Assembly: GCA_949130495.1 (NCBI GenBank)
Contig: OX422220.1
Span: forward strand, 126,673,268 to 126,737,267
Length of the DNA: 64,000 bases
Source of the DNA: Sambucus nigra
Taxonomy: Eukaryota > Streptophyta > Magnoliopsida > Dipsacales > Adoxaceae
Direction: 5' to 3'
The notes beneath the pieces were generated by a model that saw only the letters and a program-made list of their open reading frames with translations, was not told where the DNA came from and ran no database searches. The translations under genes were made by a program, and so were the position numbers. Shown piece by piece: positions 49,732-62,138 of this stretch (the stretch's first letter is position 1; each line of letters starts with the position of its first letter).

Positions 49732-50310
49732 CCTCCCCACCCACTGATCGTCACCTACCTATTCCCCATCCTAAGGCATCCCAGAATAACATTCCACTGC
49801 CGATTAGGAATTCCTTCCACCCTCCGATCGGCATTACCCTTGAAATGCCATATAAAAAATCCCAGAAAAAGCCAAAAAATTCCAAAAAATTTCTAAAATT
49901 GTCAAATAAATATTTCGAACCTTTCTTCACCAAAAAAACAATTTTTTGAGTTACTAAATTCCCAGCTGGATTAATACCACATTTTATCCCCATCTTAAAC
50001 CCTAGAAATCAACACACCCACATCTCGAAAGATCACTACAACTCCCCATCAGAATCCCGAAACCTCATCCTCAGTATAAATCAAATGCTTCCCTGGCAGG
50101 GCTACGTAATATCCTACCTAATTCCCTAGAATGAATTCCCGAATTAAACTTTCTCCCTGAAAAATTCTAATTTCCCCAAGTATAACTAGAAGCCCTAACC
50201 TAACATCTCTCCCCAATGGCATCTCCAAGAAACACACTCCCCAACGGAATCACAAGTGCATACAAACCCCCAAAGGTAAAATCTCCCCAGAGTGCAAACT
50301 CCTCGAATTT
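49732..50310. other. spacer between antisense PMD promoter and tandem array
   Basis: No gene is recognised. It is AT-rich with C-rich words, and the TGCCGATTAGG and CCGATCGGCATT boxes lie at its left end. Confidence 0.4.
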
Positions 50311-50319
50311 CTAATAAAA

Positions 50320-51290
50320 AGGTCCTCAAAATTGACCTCGACCCTTAGAATTTGTTGCTACAACCCTAGGTCCACAGAATTAACCTTGACCCTCAGAATT
50401 GGTCGGTACAACTTTAGGCCCGCAGAATTGGCCTTGACCCGCAGAATTTTTCTCGACCAGAAGAATTGGTCACCTCTACTTTAGGTCCTCAAAATTAGCC
50501 TCAGCCCACATAATTGGTCTCCCCTACTTAAGGTCCTTAGAATTGACCTCGACCCTCAGAATTGGTCACTCCTACTTAAGGTCCTCATAATTAGTCTCAA
50601 CCCGTAGAATTGGTCGCCCCTACTTAAGGCCCGCAGAATTGGCCTCAACCCACAGAATTGGTCACCCCACAGAATTAACCTCGGCCCTTAAAATTGGTCT
50701 CCTTTACTTAAGGTCCTCATAATTGACCCCGACCCTCTGAATTGGTCGCCTTCACTTAAGGTCCTCAGAATTGACCCCGACTATCCTAATTGGTCGGCCC
50801 TACTTAAGTTCCTTAGAATTGATGTCAAACCTCAAAATTGATTGCACCTACTTAAGTTCCTCAAGGTTAGCCTTGACCCGTAAAATTGCTCACCCCTATT
50901 TAAGTCCCGCATAACTGGCCTCGACCCGCAAAATGGTCACTACAACCTTAAATCCATAGAATTGACCTCGACCCTCAGCATTGGTCACCTCTACTTTAGT
51001 CTCATAGAATTGACCTCAACTCACATGATTGGTCACCCCTACTTTAGGTCCTCAGAATTTTCCTCAACCCACAAAATTGGTTCCCCCTACTTAAGGTCCT
51101 TAGAATTGACCTCGATCCTCAAAATTAGTTGCCTCGGCTCTAGGCCCACATAATTGGTCTCCATAACTTTAGGTGATTATAATTAACTTGGGCCCTCAGA
51201 ATCAGTCATCCCCAGCATTACCTTAGGTTCTCAGAATCATCCTCAACCCTTTGAAGCAGTCATCCTCATCATATTGGTCTGTAGAATTGA
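50320..51290. repeat. degenerate tandem array, about 48-bp unit, about 20 copies
   Basis: Units follow the pattern GGTCCTCAGAATTGACCTCG then ACCCTCAGAATTGGTCGCC then CCTACTTAA. Each is made of two related halves carrying CAGAATTG, so there is a roughly 24-bp half-period. Copies differ by 10-25 percent and some are partial. The location, just before the 3' LTR, is where Tat/Ogre elements commonly carry private tandem repeats. Confidence 0.9.
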
Positions 51291-51354
51291 CCTCTTTCCC
51301 AAAATATCATGTGGTGTCTATTCTACGACCTTCACTTGTTCCAAGCTCAATCGT

Positions 51355-53530
51355 TGAGGGTCTCTATAGAAACCACATTTTAGCCCCCCCCCCCCCCCCC
51401 AAAGTCTCTCCTTAGGTCCCTAGCACCTCCCCCATTCAACATAAACCCTAGATCATACTCCAAGTATCGATCTAGAGGCCATCAGGCGCTCTTCGGCCGT
51501 GTTTAACTCCAGTCAACTCTATCGTCAAAGAAAAAGCTCGATGAATTTTGAAGGGCTCTAAATCACCTTTCCAAAATTCCACCCTGTGAGCGAATCGTTA
51601 TAACGGTTCGAACGAATAGGACTTTTTATAACCAAAATCGATCTAGAGGCCACCAGGCACTCCCAAACCCCAATTTAACCCTAATCAACTTCATCGTCAA
51701 AGAAAAAGATCAATGGATTTTTGAAGGTAACTAAAACCCTTTTCCAATAGTCCACCCCATGAATAAACTGACATAACCGTTCAAAACAAACGATATGTTT
51801 CCTCTAAAAAAACTGATGCGAAGTCCACCGGGCGCTCGCGGGCTTCATTTGACCAAAGTCAACTCTTTATCTTGAACGATATTGAATGAATCTTTGAAAG
51901 GCAATGAAAATACTTTCCAATGATCCACCACGTGCACAAATTAGCCTTACAGAATCGATGAACAATCTATTTTCCTCCGAAAGGTCACTAGGCTCTTTCG
52001 GGCCCCATTTGACAAAAGTCAACTCTCTGAACTGAGCGAAGATCTTTGGAATATTAAATTACGCCGTTCAACCTTTCTAAAGTCCTGCCCCATATAGGAT
52101 TCGAACTTACGGTTTGGACGAATGATCCATCGTCATTCGATAATCTCTTGTCCAAAGGACCGACGGGCGCTTCTGAGCCTCGTTTGAACCAAAGTCAACT
52201 CTTATGAATTACCCCAAGGATTCTTAAAGTTTTATGAATTACATTTCTAACAGTATACCTCGCACACGATTAGGACTTACGAATTGCATTTTATGAGTAT
52301 TTTTCTAAACAATCTACACGAAACTGCCAATTGGCAGGCCCTTGGACCTACCTATCGACAGTGTGTCTAGGGTTTCCTACTAATTGACAAGAAAAGGACA
52401 ATGACGATCGGTAGTCCTCCTACCCTATATAAGGATAGCATGATCTAACTTCGAGAGGCACCTCAGAAACATCAACTTTAATGATCTCAGCAATATTCTT
52501 CTTAAGTTAGCTAGTTTCATTGTATGAAACCTTTTTCCAACCTTCATTCCCATCACCTTCACACCCAATTTAGCAAAATCCTCTTACATTATTCATTCAC
52601 TTGCAAGGAAGCTCGTCATCAATCAAGATCAATCTCTAACCCTCCAAAGAAGGTCCAAACATTCTCCTCTATCTTTAAACTTCTTTATTTTTGCATTAAT
52701 TATAAAAATTCTTAATTTAGTTTTTACTTTAGATCATACACATACTAATATTCAATCATTTATTAGTTATATTTAATATCATATAATTTATATAAAAACG
52801 ACCACAAAACAAGAAAAAGAGGGTTATAACTATAAATTCCAACGGGATTTTTTATCACATTTTCTCAAAACTAAAAACACATTTTTCTTACACACACATA
52901 TAATAAAATCCCTGTTTGAATTTATGGGATAAACCCCACCCTCATGCCGTATGCAAACTACGTGGACTTTCTTCTTTTTCCTATTTTTATACTTTCTTCT
53001 TTTTCCTAATTTTATCCACATATTATTCATATATATCGTACTTGTGATTCATACTTAGGTCTTATCCAACAAATATTATCATTTCATCATAACGATCAAT
53101 ATCTTAATACACGCACACATCATATTTTGTTATTATTATTTTGGGAACATTTATATGGATGATCTCACTCCCTCTTTTCCATGATGTGAGCTGAGAGATT
53201 CCGATCTCCACTTATATATACATGAATACACAATTCATGGAGAAATTAAGGAAAATAGTAACATAAGACCATGAAAGATCGAGAGGGCGGGATGGGTGCC
53301 TAACACCTTCCCAGTCCGTAACTTAGCCCCCGAACCTCTTAACTATTGGTTTCGCAAGCATCAGTTTGTCTTCAATGCTGCTCTCTCGAGGTGGAGACAT
53401 ATTCTTTTGCTTGTTTTGTACAAAATAGGTTGGAGACTTTATCTCTTTACATCACCCCAAAATTGAAGCAAGATACCTTTATCCTCCCTCTTTCCCTCGA
53501 ATTGCGGGGAGGGAAGATCTCGAGATGGCC
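51355..53530 (+). repeat. 3' LTR of Tat element
   Basis: It starts near TGAGGGTCTCTATAGAAACC and has a 17-base C run (51,384-51,400). The subrepeat block (51,405-52,300) is homologous to the 5' LTR, followed by the palindrome CTGCCAATTGGCAG (52,324-52,337) and TATATAAGG (52,426-52,434). An R-U5 part follows, with GGGATGGGTGCCTAACACCT near 53,290, a phrase typical of Tat LTR 3' ends. The right edge is an estimate. Confidence 0.65.
52426..52434 (+). promoter_or_regulatory. TATA box in Tat 3' LTR
   Basis: TATATAAGG in the same context as 14,656-14,664. Confidence 0.65.
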
Positions 53531-54243
53531 ATAAATAGTAATTTTAGGTTTAATTAAATTAAAATTAACATAAATCGAACATGTTGTGTCTAATTGATCA
53601 GATGAAATACCATAATTTATTTAGGATTAATTAGATCCATTACCTCTACAACTTATATTCACACCATTTTATATCTATTCTCAGGAAAAATGAGTCACAG
53701 TAGTAATTACGGGAAATAAGAGCATGCAAGGGTGAAATTTGACCGCACTAAAACATCTTTCAATAGTGTGTGTGATATGGAGAGAAATCTTATTTACATG
53801 TATGGTAATAAAAAAATTGATTAATTTAATGACCTTAAAAATCGTGGAGTTGATCTCTCACAAGGCTATCAATTCGATTGTATTTTGTTTTCCTTTCCAG
53901 AATGCTAGGATGAGGCACTAGATAATATATTTTTCATGCTTAATCCCAACAGGCTACTAACATTGGTAAAACGATTAGAAAATGCTAGAAACATATTCAT
54001 CTTTTGTGGATACAATTTTGTAAAAATAGCATTCACCCTGATTGCGACGTCTCGTAACATATGCATATTAAAAATAATATTTTAAATAAGTTAAAGAATA
54101 AAGGATTCCGAGTTGATGTTACAAAAATTTATACATCAATCATAGACATACTTTCGCCCATTTGACCGCGTGCAAAGTAATATAGATTATTAAAAAGTAA
54201 TTCTGATTGGATGGAAACTATACACATCGAGGATGTTTAAAAA

Positions 54244-54279
<36 letters not shown>

Positions 54280-56820
54280 GTCAAAAATCATACTTTCTTA
54301 CATACATCGCTCTTTGTTTTAATTTTATGAAATGTCGAAGAGACATGGCAATAATTAGCCAAATAGCAAAACATCGCCAATTGGGCACTGTCCTGCACCC
54401 CAACCTCAATTCTGATCTCCTTCGAGTTATCAATAATCTATTCCATCGGAGATTCATTCTAATCAATCTATGATTCATAAAACACAAGAAACCCCTAGTA
54501 ATCCAACACCCCCAACTATTGTTGTAAAATTAGCCCTAAGAAGTACACTGGGTTCTCTTTTGACAGGAATAATCCAACAAGTGATAAAGTCGACGTGAAT
54601 TTTTTTTAAAATCGTTGTTTGTCACTCAGAAAGATGACTGTGGGCATTGAGGGAACATATAACTAGAAGAAAGTTTATCCTACCTTAAAGGATGACATTT
54701 GAGAGCAACTTAATAAGACATTTCCATTCCCAATCGTTTTGAATCCAAAGGTTCTTTCCAAAGTAACTGATGCTTTGAATAGTCATCATAAGAATCTTTA
54801 GAATATTTTTTTGCCTAAGGGGAAAGTGTTATGATATTTTAAGGCTGGAATGCAGAGTACCCCAAAATGTTGAATTTCACACTAACTAATGTAACGACTT
54901 CTTGGAGAATGACACCAGAAAGGGGAAACTGATTTAGAGGGAAATAAATAAATTGAACAGATTAAATTTTTTTTAATGTACATTGTTGACATCTCCAAAT
55001 GATCGATAAAGATAAACAATCAAAGAAAGCACACAAGAGATAAAGATTTTTTAAAGTGGTTCGTCTGTGAAGAAAACCTGCATCTAGAGTTTGTTTTATT
55101 TCTAGTGATTAAAATAGAACAATTAGGTGTGATTGAGAATAATTCACTTGTCCCTTTGAGCTATGGGAGGTGATGTATTTATAGTGTTTTGGGAGTCCAA
55201 GAGATGGAATGACTTTATATATTCAGGCATTTACATATATATAAACATATATGACCTTTGATATTCATTATAACTATTGATATTCTCGGGTACAATGATT
55301 GTTGGTGATTCCACATAAATGGCTTTGAATATTATTGATGGCTCATATTCTTTAGGTTTGTTGATCGGTTAGTCGACCAACTGTCTTGGGAGCCGACCAC
55401 ATAAGTAATTATTGTGAAGATCGCCATGTAGGAGGATGGGTGTCCACTTCTCATTGGTCCACGTAGGGTGGTAAATTTTTCCATCAACAAAAGCCCCCAA
55501 TGCTCGATGCTTAAGGATTTAGTAAAAAAATGGAGTATATATTCTGAAACGTTACACCCGTATATAATGAATAAGGTTATTGGCCTTCTACAATACATTT
55601 GGAGTGTCTCTTAATAATTCCCATGTGTTTAATCCTTATTCTTCTTGACAGTTTACCTTCTGGAGTTGATCAGTCGGTGTGCCGACCAATTAGGTCTGGA
55701 GTTGACTGAGGTGTTTACTTTGGAGGACACGTGTCCTGATGTTTTTGGTTCAGCTAGTACCATTTGATGCCATCAATTCTACTTCCATAATGTTCCACTT
55801 GGAATCTCGTAGCAACATATAGCAGTTGGTAATAAAAAATTTAAAAAATATCCCCATAATCCATTCTTGAAGATAATATCTGAATACTTTATTGTCCTTT
55901 AAGTATGCTAGTGGTCGACAAACGAATTAGTAGACTTTATAAAATATTTTAGATAGTTTGAAAATTGTGAACTGCCAAAATGTACCTTTGCCCTTGATGT
56001 TGGCCTTGCTAGGATAAAGTCGAGGAAAAATGCCCCACGAAATGACTCGTAAGAGATTTATTGTTTCCTTATAATGATTATTTCGGCTTTTACATTATCC
56101 TACTAAAGCCATGGGTGCTGGAATAATTAGTCGATTTTTATTTAAGCTCGTGATTATTTATTAATAAGCTTGTCGACTAGGTAACTGTTTAGATTAATTA
56201 GTCAGGTCAGTGGTGATGTATGTACTTAGATTCTACTTATGTTGTTTCATATATAAAATTGTAAATAGTTTTGTTAATCTAAGTTTTAGCATTAGTTATC
56301 AGTGGTGACCAAGTGTATTAGGAATGTATAATTATTCCTATATTTTAAGTTAGTCAGGTAAAACTTCTTTTGTTTATACATGAAGTTTTACAAACTTCTT
56401 GTTCTTGACTTGTCAAAGACGAAGTCATACATGAAGTTTGATGTTAGGACCTTATCTGTGAGTTAGTCAAGTATGGTCAGATCTTGTCGTCCATAAGACT
56501 GTAATGAAATTCCTAGATGTAGTAAACATCTTGTTAGTGATTTGTCCGGCGATGAGGTTATACAAGAAGTTTGATTTTGTCTGTCCAGCTAAGGTGCTTT
56601 GTTGAGATGTCGTCCGCTCTAGACCAATTTTTTTGTTAGGATACACTTCTTCTGCATTTTCTTTTGTCTTATTGATAATTCGTGCAAGCTAGTTTTATCT
56701 GTTGATTAGATATATGCTCCAATTAGAAAGTCAACCAAAGGTCTGTGAAGCATTAATGCACTGAGGCTTGCTGTGACTAATGTTTCAGTGAAAGGTTAAC
56801 ATAACTACAGATCCCCCAAT
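53531..56820. other. unassigned DNA, no gene recognised
   Basis: It contains a (GT)n(AT)n tract at 54,244-54,279. A 40-codon plus-strand open stretch (54,354-54,473) looks coding-like but is unidentified. From about 54,985 the wording (AAAGTGGTTCGTCTGTGAAG, GGTGATGTATTTATAG) resembles the transcribed part of LTRs or a gene leader, but I could not find a partner copy. Confidence 0.35.
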
Positions 56821-57900
56821 TTGGCGTATGAAGAGGAGACCGAATTATAATAATGCCCGACCATTCTTTGGTAATTTATTGCAATATAATGCCAATTATA
56901 TATAGAGCGATCAAATAATGAGCATGTCCGAGCATCTGGACTTGAATTGCAAATATAATGTTGGATGAACATGAAGTGGGTAATGCCCAACAGTTCATTG
57001 GGGATAAATTTGTGATGATTCACATAATATATAATTTGCATCAAATATCCATCGAAGCTAGTGAGAAATTCAAATAATAAAAGGGCCGACCATCTATCTG
57101 GGTCTTTAAATAATGCATGAGGGGACCAAGTAAATACACGAATGATCATGTATTGTTAGAGAAAAATAGATTTCCTCACCATTCATATCAATAATAAACG
57201 TAATATCGATTAACAATCGACTATGTCGACCACTTTTCGGGATTGAATATAGATAAATATTATCTCAACCAACCATCCGTTGGAGATAAAATACAAATTT
57301 TGTGGTAGATGTCTTCAGAACTAAATAAATATTTTGTCGATCCTCTGCCGAGATGAATCTTGAATATGCATAACCATCTTTCAAGTTAAAAATCAGAATC
57401 ACATAATTAATAATGATATTAAAGAAATACCAACACCCAAGCATTTGTGGGTTATAACAAATAATCTTGCCCACCCTTTTGTCGGGTCTCAAAGTGTTGT
57501 AGCGTGTTTGACCATTCGTCAGAGCCGTAATAAGATAAATAATGTCTGGCTAGTCTGTCGAGGCATAATTACATAGTGCCGAGTAGATATAGCGAACGAT
57601 TTGTGCTAGAGCACCTGTCGGAGCATTAATAATATTTATAAGAACTTAAGATTCTAGCCGAGCATTTATTGGGACTGAATCTTGAACCTATGGAATTTAA
57701 TTAATTGCCCGACCACTTGTTGAGGCTAAATCAAATAGAAATTATCATGAGATTGATTTATTCAGCCAAACAATATATGATAAGTATCTGCTCAAAACCT
57801 TTGGCAATAAAAAATTTAAAACATGAAATAATAAATTTTATGTCGAATACTTGTCAGATGAGAAGATAATAACTTTTATTCCAAATACATGTCCTTATGA
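56820..57900. repeat. degenerate tandem repeat with CGACCA core
   Basis: At roughly 60-80-bp intervals a motif close to GCCCGACCATTTGTTGGG recurs, as at 56,853, 56,927, 56,988, 57,083, 57,227, 57,269, 57,343, 57,471, 57,508, 57,705. It is followed by AAATAAT-type sequence. Related GACCGACCA/GTCGACCA words occur at 55,360-55,400, 55,680 and 58,375-58,510. Copies are highly diverged and non-coding. Confidence 0.6.
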
Positions 57901-59538
57901 ATATGTGTTAGATAATTAGATTTTTATCAATATGTGTCAGATGTAAGAAATAATTGTAGAGTCAAGAAGTTTTGAAAAATTATTTGAACTCCAGCAAATA
58001 TTCAAATATAAGTTGGTTTCGAAAAATTATTTCCGCATAAAGTTGTGAAGTATAAAGATTTAGTGCAAAAAAAACAAAAGTGCATATTGTGTTTTAATAA
58101 AATTAAATATAAAAAGGTACATCAAAAACCTTTAAACGACAGATTGTCTGCGTTTTAATAAAGTTGAATATAGGGCCTTTACACAGCATATTATAAACAA
58201 GAACTTTAACAACAAATTGTGATTTTGTAAAGTCAGAGAGGTTTAAAACCGCACGCGCCCCATCTGGATTCGTGCCCCAAAGACATTTCCATTGTGTTTA
58301 TTTAAACACAGAGCATGCTGATGCCATCCTCATTTTTATCGCTGACCAATGATTATGATCCAGTGGTGATCTGGTGGTAGTCAACCAGTTGGACTCGTCG
58401 TTTTAGCACAATAGTTGTCGACAACTAAAAGGTGGTCCGGTGAAATTATCGACCAATAAAAATGGTCCGGTGATGTTACCGACCAATAAATTTTTCTATA
58501 ATAGTCGTCGACCTTTTACAACATTGCTAATGGATCCTTGATCAATTTTTATATCACTAATGTCTTCCTTGCCATCATTAATCAGCTTTCTCCCTTGGTC
58601 AGAGTTTGGATCAGAGGAAATTGAAATCAGACGAAATTGCAAGTTGGTCGACGAGATCGAGGAGAAAACTAGAGGGAATTTTCTTATTGCTAATGTGTTC
58701 TATTCATCGTACATGATAACCAACCATTAGGGCGGACGATATATGAAGCCAATGATGAAGACCGGATTTGTGTTGTTGAAAGGGGTGGTCCTGCTCAAGA
58801 ACTAAATCTCTTTCTTTTGCAATGAATTAATTATTCGAGGGAAACCTAATAGTGGATGGCTGTTGATCACTGTTATATCTTCGAGATAAATTTCAGATGG
58901 ATTCTATATCTCTGAGGTAAAACTCATTGTTAGGGAGTTGTTCAGATACTTGAAAAATCAGAATATTCAGAAAAATATGAAGCATTATTAAAGATACAAA
59001 ATGTAGAAAAAAATTATTATCATTCTATGCGTTATTAAATAATGCAAGAGACTAAAACCATCCAAAATAGTATATATTCATTGGAGGACTATCTCGAGCA
59101 TAAGTTCCCTTTCACCATTTCTTAGGATGTAGGTGTCAAGCGTGTAACTCATTTATATTTCAGTACTCTATTATTTTAAGTTATTCATAAAGTGTATGTT
59201 ATATATTCAATATTCCTGAGTAAGAGAATTTATGTGGGATTCATTTATTTACGTCAAATAATTATTCAAAGTTGGATATTTGTTTATTATGGTTTATTAT
59301 ATTATAGTCGTGGAATGCTATCTTATTGTTGTTGGCGGTATCAGAGTTGCATTATTAATCGTTCATTATTATTCTATAGCATTGTCGTTATTTATTGTAT
59401 ATCTCGTCCATGCTTAGAATGTGTTATTAATCATTTGACTCTCGTAATATTTTTAGAATTGGTTAATATAATTATGGATTTAACGGGGTGTCACACAAAC
59501 CTTGAAAGGGGATGATATAGATAGGAAGATAGATAGAT

Positions 59539-59578
<40 letters not shown>

Positions 59579-59790
59579 AAATTAGGTTAAATAAGTAAGG
59601 AATCATTGTTTAGATTTTTAAAGAAGTAAAAGTAGTAAAATTCGATGCACCTTTTGTTTTTATTATAATAAAATATCCTTTTTGTGAGGAAATAGAATCC
59701 CTTGCAAATGTATTAACTTGTGAAATTAGGGTTTTCATGAGAAAAAGTATTTATGCGTATTAAAATTATGTTATACAAAATTGGGGAAAA
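57901..59790. other. unassigned DNA with possible LTR scrap
   Basis: No gene is recognised. 58,430-58,500 has a short tandem GGTCCGGTGA...CGACCAATAAA pair. 59,335-59,350 (GGCGGTATCAGAGTTGC) resembles a primer binding site, and 59,485-59,496 (GGGGTGTCACA) resembles a chromovirus LTR end, but they are in the wrong order for one element. A (GA)n tract lies at 59,540-59,576. Confidence 0.35.
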
Positions 59791-59799
59791 TGGCAGGAA

Positions 59800-60171
59800 T
59801 ACTTTATGCAAATTTTTTTGCAACAAGTTTATAACACCTTCACAAATAGTAAATCATTTGCGATGTATTTTATTCATCATGAAAGAGTTGCCCAACATTT
59901 TATAGTTTGTGCATTGAAAAGGGTAATATGTTCATATTATGAAAACGTTAACAAACAGTTGATTTTTATTATATTATACAATCCAACTGAGCTAAGTATT
60001 TATACAGAGAGTTTATATATCATTAGGCTACAAAATAGGAACACATTGGAGTTATTTGAATTCTAGCTATTAGAGAGTTTCTTGCACAATTTGAATAAGT
60101 CATCAGCAGTTAGATGAGCGGGTGTGATGATCTGTTAGCATCATCTCCTGATAAATAGCTGGCGGTTAATA
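59800..60171 (-). repeat. putative 3' LTR of Ale-like copia (left end not defined)
   Basis: It starts, in element orientation, right after the polypurine tract as TATTAACCGCC (TG apparently mutated to TA). A TATAAATAC box lies at 59,997-60,005 on the minus strand, about 170 bp in, and an AATAAAA-type signal near 59,965. The 5' LTR lies beyond the window, so the length cannot be checked. The boundary at 59,800 is a guess. Confidence 0.4.
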
Positions 60172-61792
60172 CTCCCCCGCAAGTTGATGGAGGTTTCGAA
60201 AAAACCATCAACTTGCCACGTAGAAATTGAAATTTAGTAGTGGAGAGTCCTTTTGTAAAAATATCAACTACCTGATCATGGGTAGAAATAAATTGAAGTT
60301 GTAGCTGCCGTTTGGAAACTTGGTCTCGAACAAAATGGAAATAAATTTTGACATGTTTAGTGCGAACATGGAACACCGAATTTGCAGATAAGTAGGCTTC
60401 ACTAAGATTGTCACACCAAAGGATTGGAGGTGTACAAGGGAAGAGTTTTAGTTCATGCAAAAGAGATTTAAGCCATATAAGTTCGGAAGTGGCATCGGCT
60501 ATTGACTTGTATTCAGCCTCGGTAGAGGATCGGGATACTGTTTTATGTTTCTTGGATTGTCGAGAAATGATATTAGAACCCAAGTAAATGCCAAACCCTC
60601 CTGTAAACTTTCGATCATCAATGCAGTTGGCCCAATCAGAATCTGTAAATGCTTGGAGTTCAAGTGAGGAAGAACAAGTGAGTTGAAGACCATGGGAAGA
60701 GGTGGCATTTAGATACCGAAGTATCCTTTTCACAAGTGTCCAATGCATTTCGGTTAGTTGATGCATAAAATGACATGCTTTGTTGATAGCAAATGTAATA
60801 TTGGGTCGGGTAAGAGTGACATATTGGAGTGCACCGACTATTTGTCTATAGGGTGTAGGATCTAGTAAAGGTGATCCATCATGTTTGGACAAAGGAGTGG
60901 TGAGGGAAATTGGTTTGGTGAGAGGTTTGGAGTTCAACATGCCATGACGAGTGAGAAGTTCATGGATATAGTGATGTTGAGACAGATGAATGCCAGTAGA
61001 GACAAAAGTAACTTTAATACCAAGAAAGTAGGAGAGAGAGCCAATATTTTTAAGGGAGAATTTTGTACTGAGAGAGTGGATGAGAGAGTTGATAAAGGTT
61101 GGATTGTTTCCAGTTAGGAGAATGTCATCAACGTAGATAAGGAGAAATATAACACTTGTGCCATTTCTATAGATAAAGAGAAGGGAATCAGTTTTGGAGC
61201 CAATAAATTTTTGAGTGAGAAGGTATTGCATGAGACAATGAAACCAAGAACGAGGTGCTTGTTTGAGGCCATAAAAAGAGCGATGGAGTTTGCACACATA
61301 ATTGGGTCTGGTGGGATCTTTGAAGCCGGGAGGTTGTTCCATAAAAACATCTTCTTTAAGAAAACTGTGGAGAAAGGCATTATTGACGTCCAGTTGGGAG
61401 ACACTCCAATTATTAGACACAGGAATGGAAAGTACAGTGCGAATAGTAGTTGTTTTGATGACCGGACTAAATGTTTCATTAAAGTCAAGACCGTGTTCTT
61501 GGTGAAATCCTTTGGCAACTAAACGAGCCTTGTAACGTTCAAGAGAACCATCAAATTTGCATTTAATAATGTAAACCCATTTGCAGCCAATGATGTTCAT
61601 GGTGGGTGAGGGTGGGACTAAGGACAAAGTATGATTATGAATATGAGCATTAATTTCATTGGTCATGGCTTGACGCCACTGGGGGTCCTTATTTACAGAG
61701 CAGTAACACGTGAGTTCCGGGACTGTGATTGTGGTAAGGTGCGACTGATGAGCAGGATGATTTTGAAGAGAATAATGATTGCGCAGTTTCAT
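60110..61792 (-). CDS. Ale-like copia reverse transcriptase-RNase H (C-terminal part of pol), open
   Basis: A 560-codon frame on the minus strand, uninterrupted. RT begins QWRQAMTNEINAHIHN and has CKWVYIIKCKFDGSLERYKA, LVAKGFHQEHGLDF, DVNNAFLHSFLKEDVFMEQP, YGLKQAPRSWF and an intact YVDD box (IYVDDILLTGN). RNase H has the catalytic Asp in AFTDSDWANC, STEAEYKS, WCDNLSE, RTKHVKI and a final VDIFTKGL. Wording fits the Ale/Retrofit lineage. The natural start is not the first Met: the same frame continues upstream but is cut by a TGA at 61,802-61,804, so in a live element this is part of a polyprotein. The frame runs past the end of RNase H, through the polypurine tract and about 20 codons into the LTR. 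It is the longest intact coding frame of the window. Confidence 0.92.
   Translation of the reverse strand: MKLRNHYSLQNHPAHQSHLTTITVPELTCYCSVNKDPQWRQAMTNEINAHIHNHTLSLVPPSPTMNIIGCKWVYIIKCKFDGSLERYKARLVAKGFHQEHGLDFNETFSPVIKTTTIRTVLSIPVSNNWSVSQLDVNNAFLHSFLKEDVFMEQPPGFKDPTRPNYVCKLHRSFYGLKQAPRSWFHCLMQYLLTQKFIGSKTDSLLFIYRNGTSVIFLLIYVDDILLTGNNPTFINSLIHSLSTKFSLKNIGSLSYFLGIKVTFVSTGIHLSQHHYIHELLTRHGMLNSKPLTKPISLTTPLSKHDGSPLLDPTPYRQIVGALQYVTLTRPNITFAINKACHFMHQLTEMHWTLVKRILRYLNATSSHGLQLTCSSSLELQAFTDSDWANCIDDRKFTGGFGIYLGSNIISRQSKKHKTVSRSSTEAEYKSIADATSELIWLKSLLHELKLFPCTPPILWCDNLSEAYLSANSVFHVRTKHVKIYFHFVRDQVSKRQLQLQFISTHDQVVDIFTKGLSTTKFQFLRGKLMVFSKPPSTCGGVLTASYLSGDDANRSSHPLI
60171..60180 (-). promoter_or_regulatory. 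polypurine tract of Ale-like copia
   Basis: Minus-strand GCGGGGGAGT, embedded in CTTGCGGGGGAGTATTA, is the common copia form. It lies inside the open frame of the RT-RNase H protein, 22 codons before its stop. Confidence 0.75.
60179..60216. repeat. perfect 12-bp inverted repeat beside the polypurine tract
   Basis: Arms GCAAGTTGATGG (60,179-60,190) and CCATCAACTTGC (60,205-60,216) are separated by a 14-base A-rich loop. On the transcript it would form a hairpin just before the polypurine tract. Confidence 0.9.
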
Positions 61793-61801
61793 GGTATGAG
61801 T

Positions 61802-62138
61802 TCATGTAGGGTGAGATGTGGAAACAAGGCCAAGATCGATGGAAAAATTAATGCCAGTTGGGTTGACATGTTGGTGAAGTGGTAGTGTACTGGTGGGGAT
61901 GTCAGGTCGTGAACTGTTGTTATGAGAGGGGAGGTTAGAGGATAGTGGTTGGGGAGGGGCAGTATAGGATTGAGCAGTTGGGAGTACTGGTGTGGTAAGG
62001 TTAGGTTCGAAGGTTGCTGAATAGTGGGTAGTATGGATGGAGACGAGTTTGGACACATTTGAGTGGGGTTGAAATGTTGCATGGGTGTGGGTGATAATGA
62101 CTGTTTGGACGGAGTAGTGGGTAGGTTGGGGTTTAAAA
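61802..62138 (-). pseudogene. copia integrase-RT linker, Ser/Pro/His-rich
   Basis: This low-complexity linker between integrase and RT, typical of copia elements, is in the same frame as RT but separated from it by TGA at 61,802-61,804. A frame change near 62,140 separates it from the integrase C-terminal end. Confidence 0.65.

Noticed and set aside
59335..59350. Primer-binding-site-like GGCGGTATCAGAGTTGC
   Set aside because: Two mismatches to TGGTATCAGAGC and no LTR end directly before it. Kept only as a weak remark.
60881..61885. Plus-strand frames of 67-103 residues
   Set aside because: Shadows of the copia RT-RNase H frame on the opposite strand.
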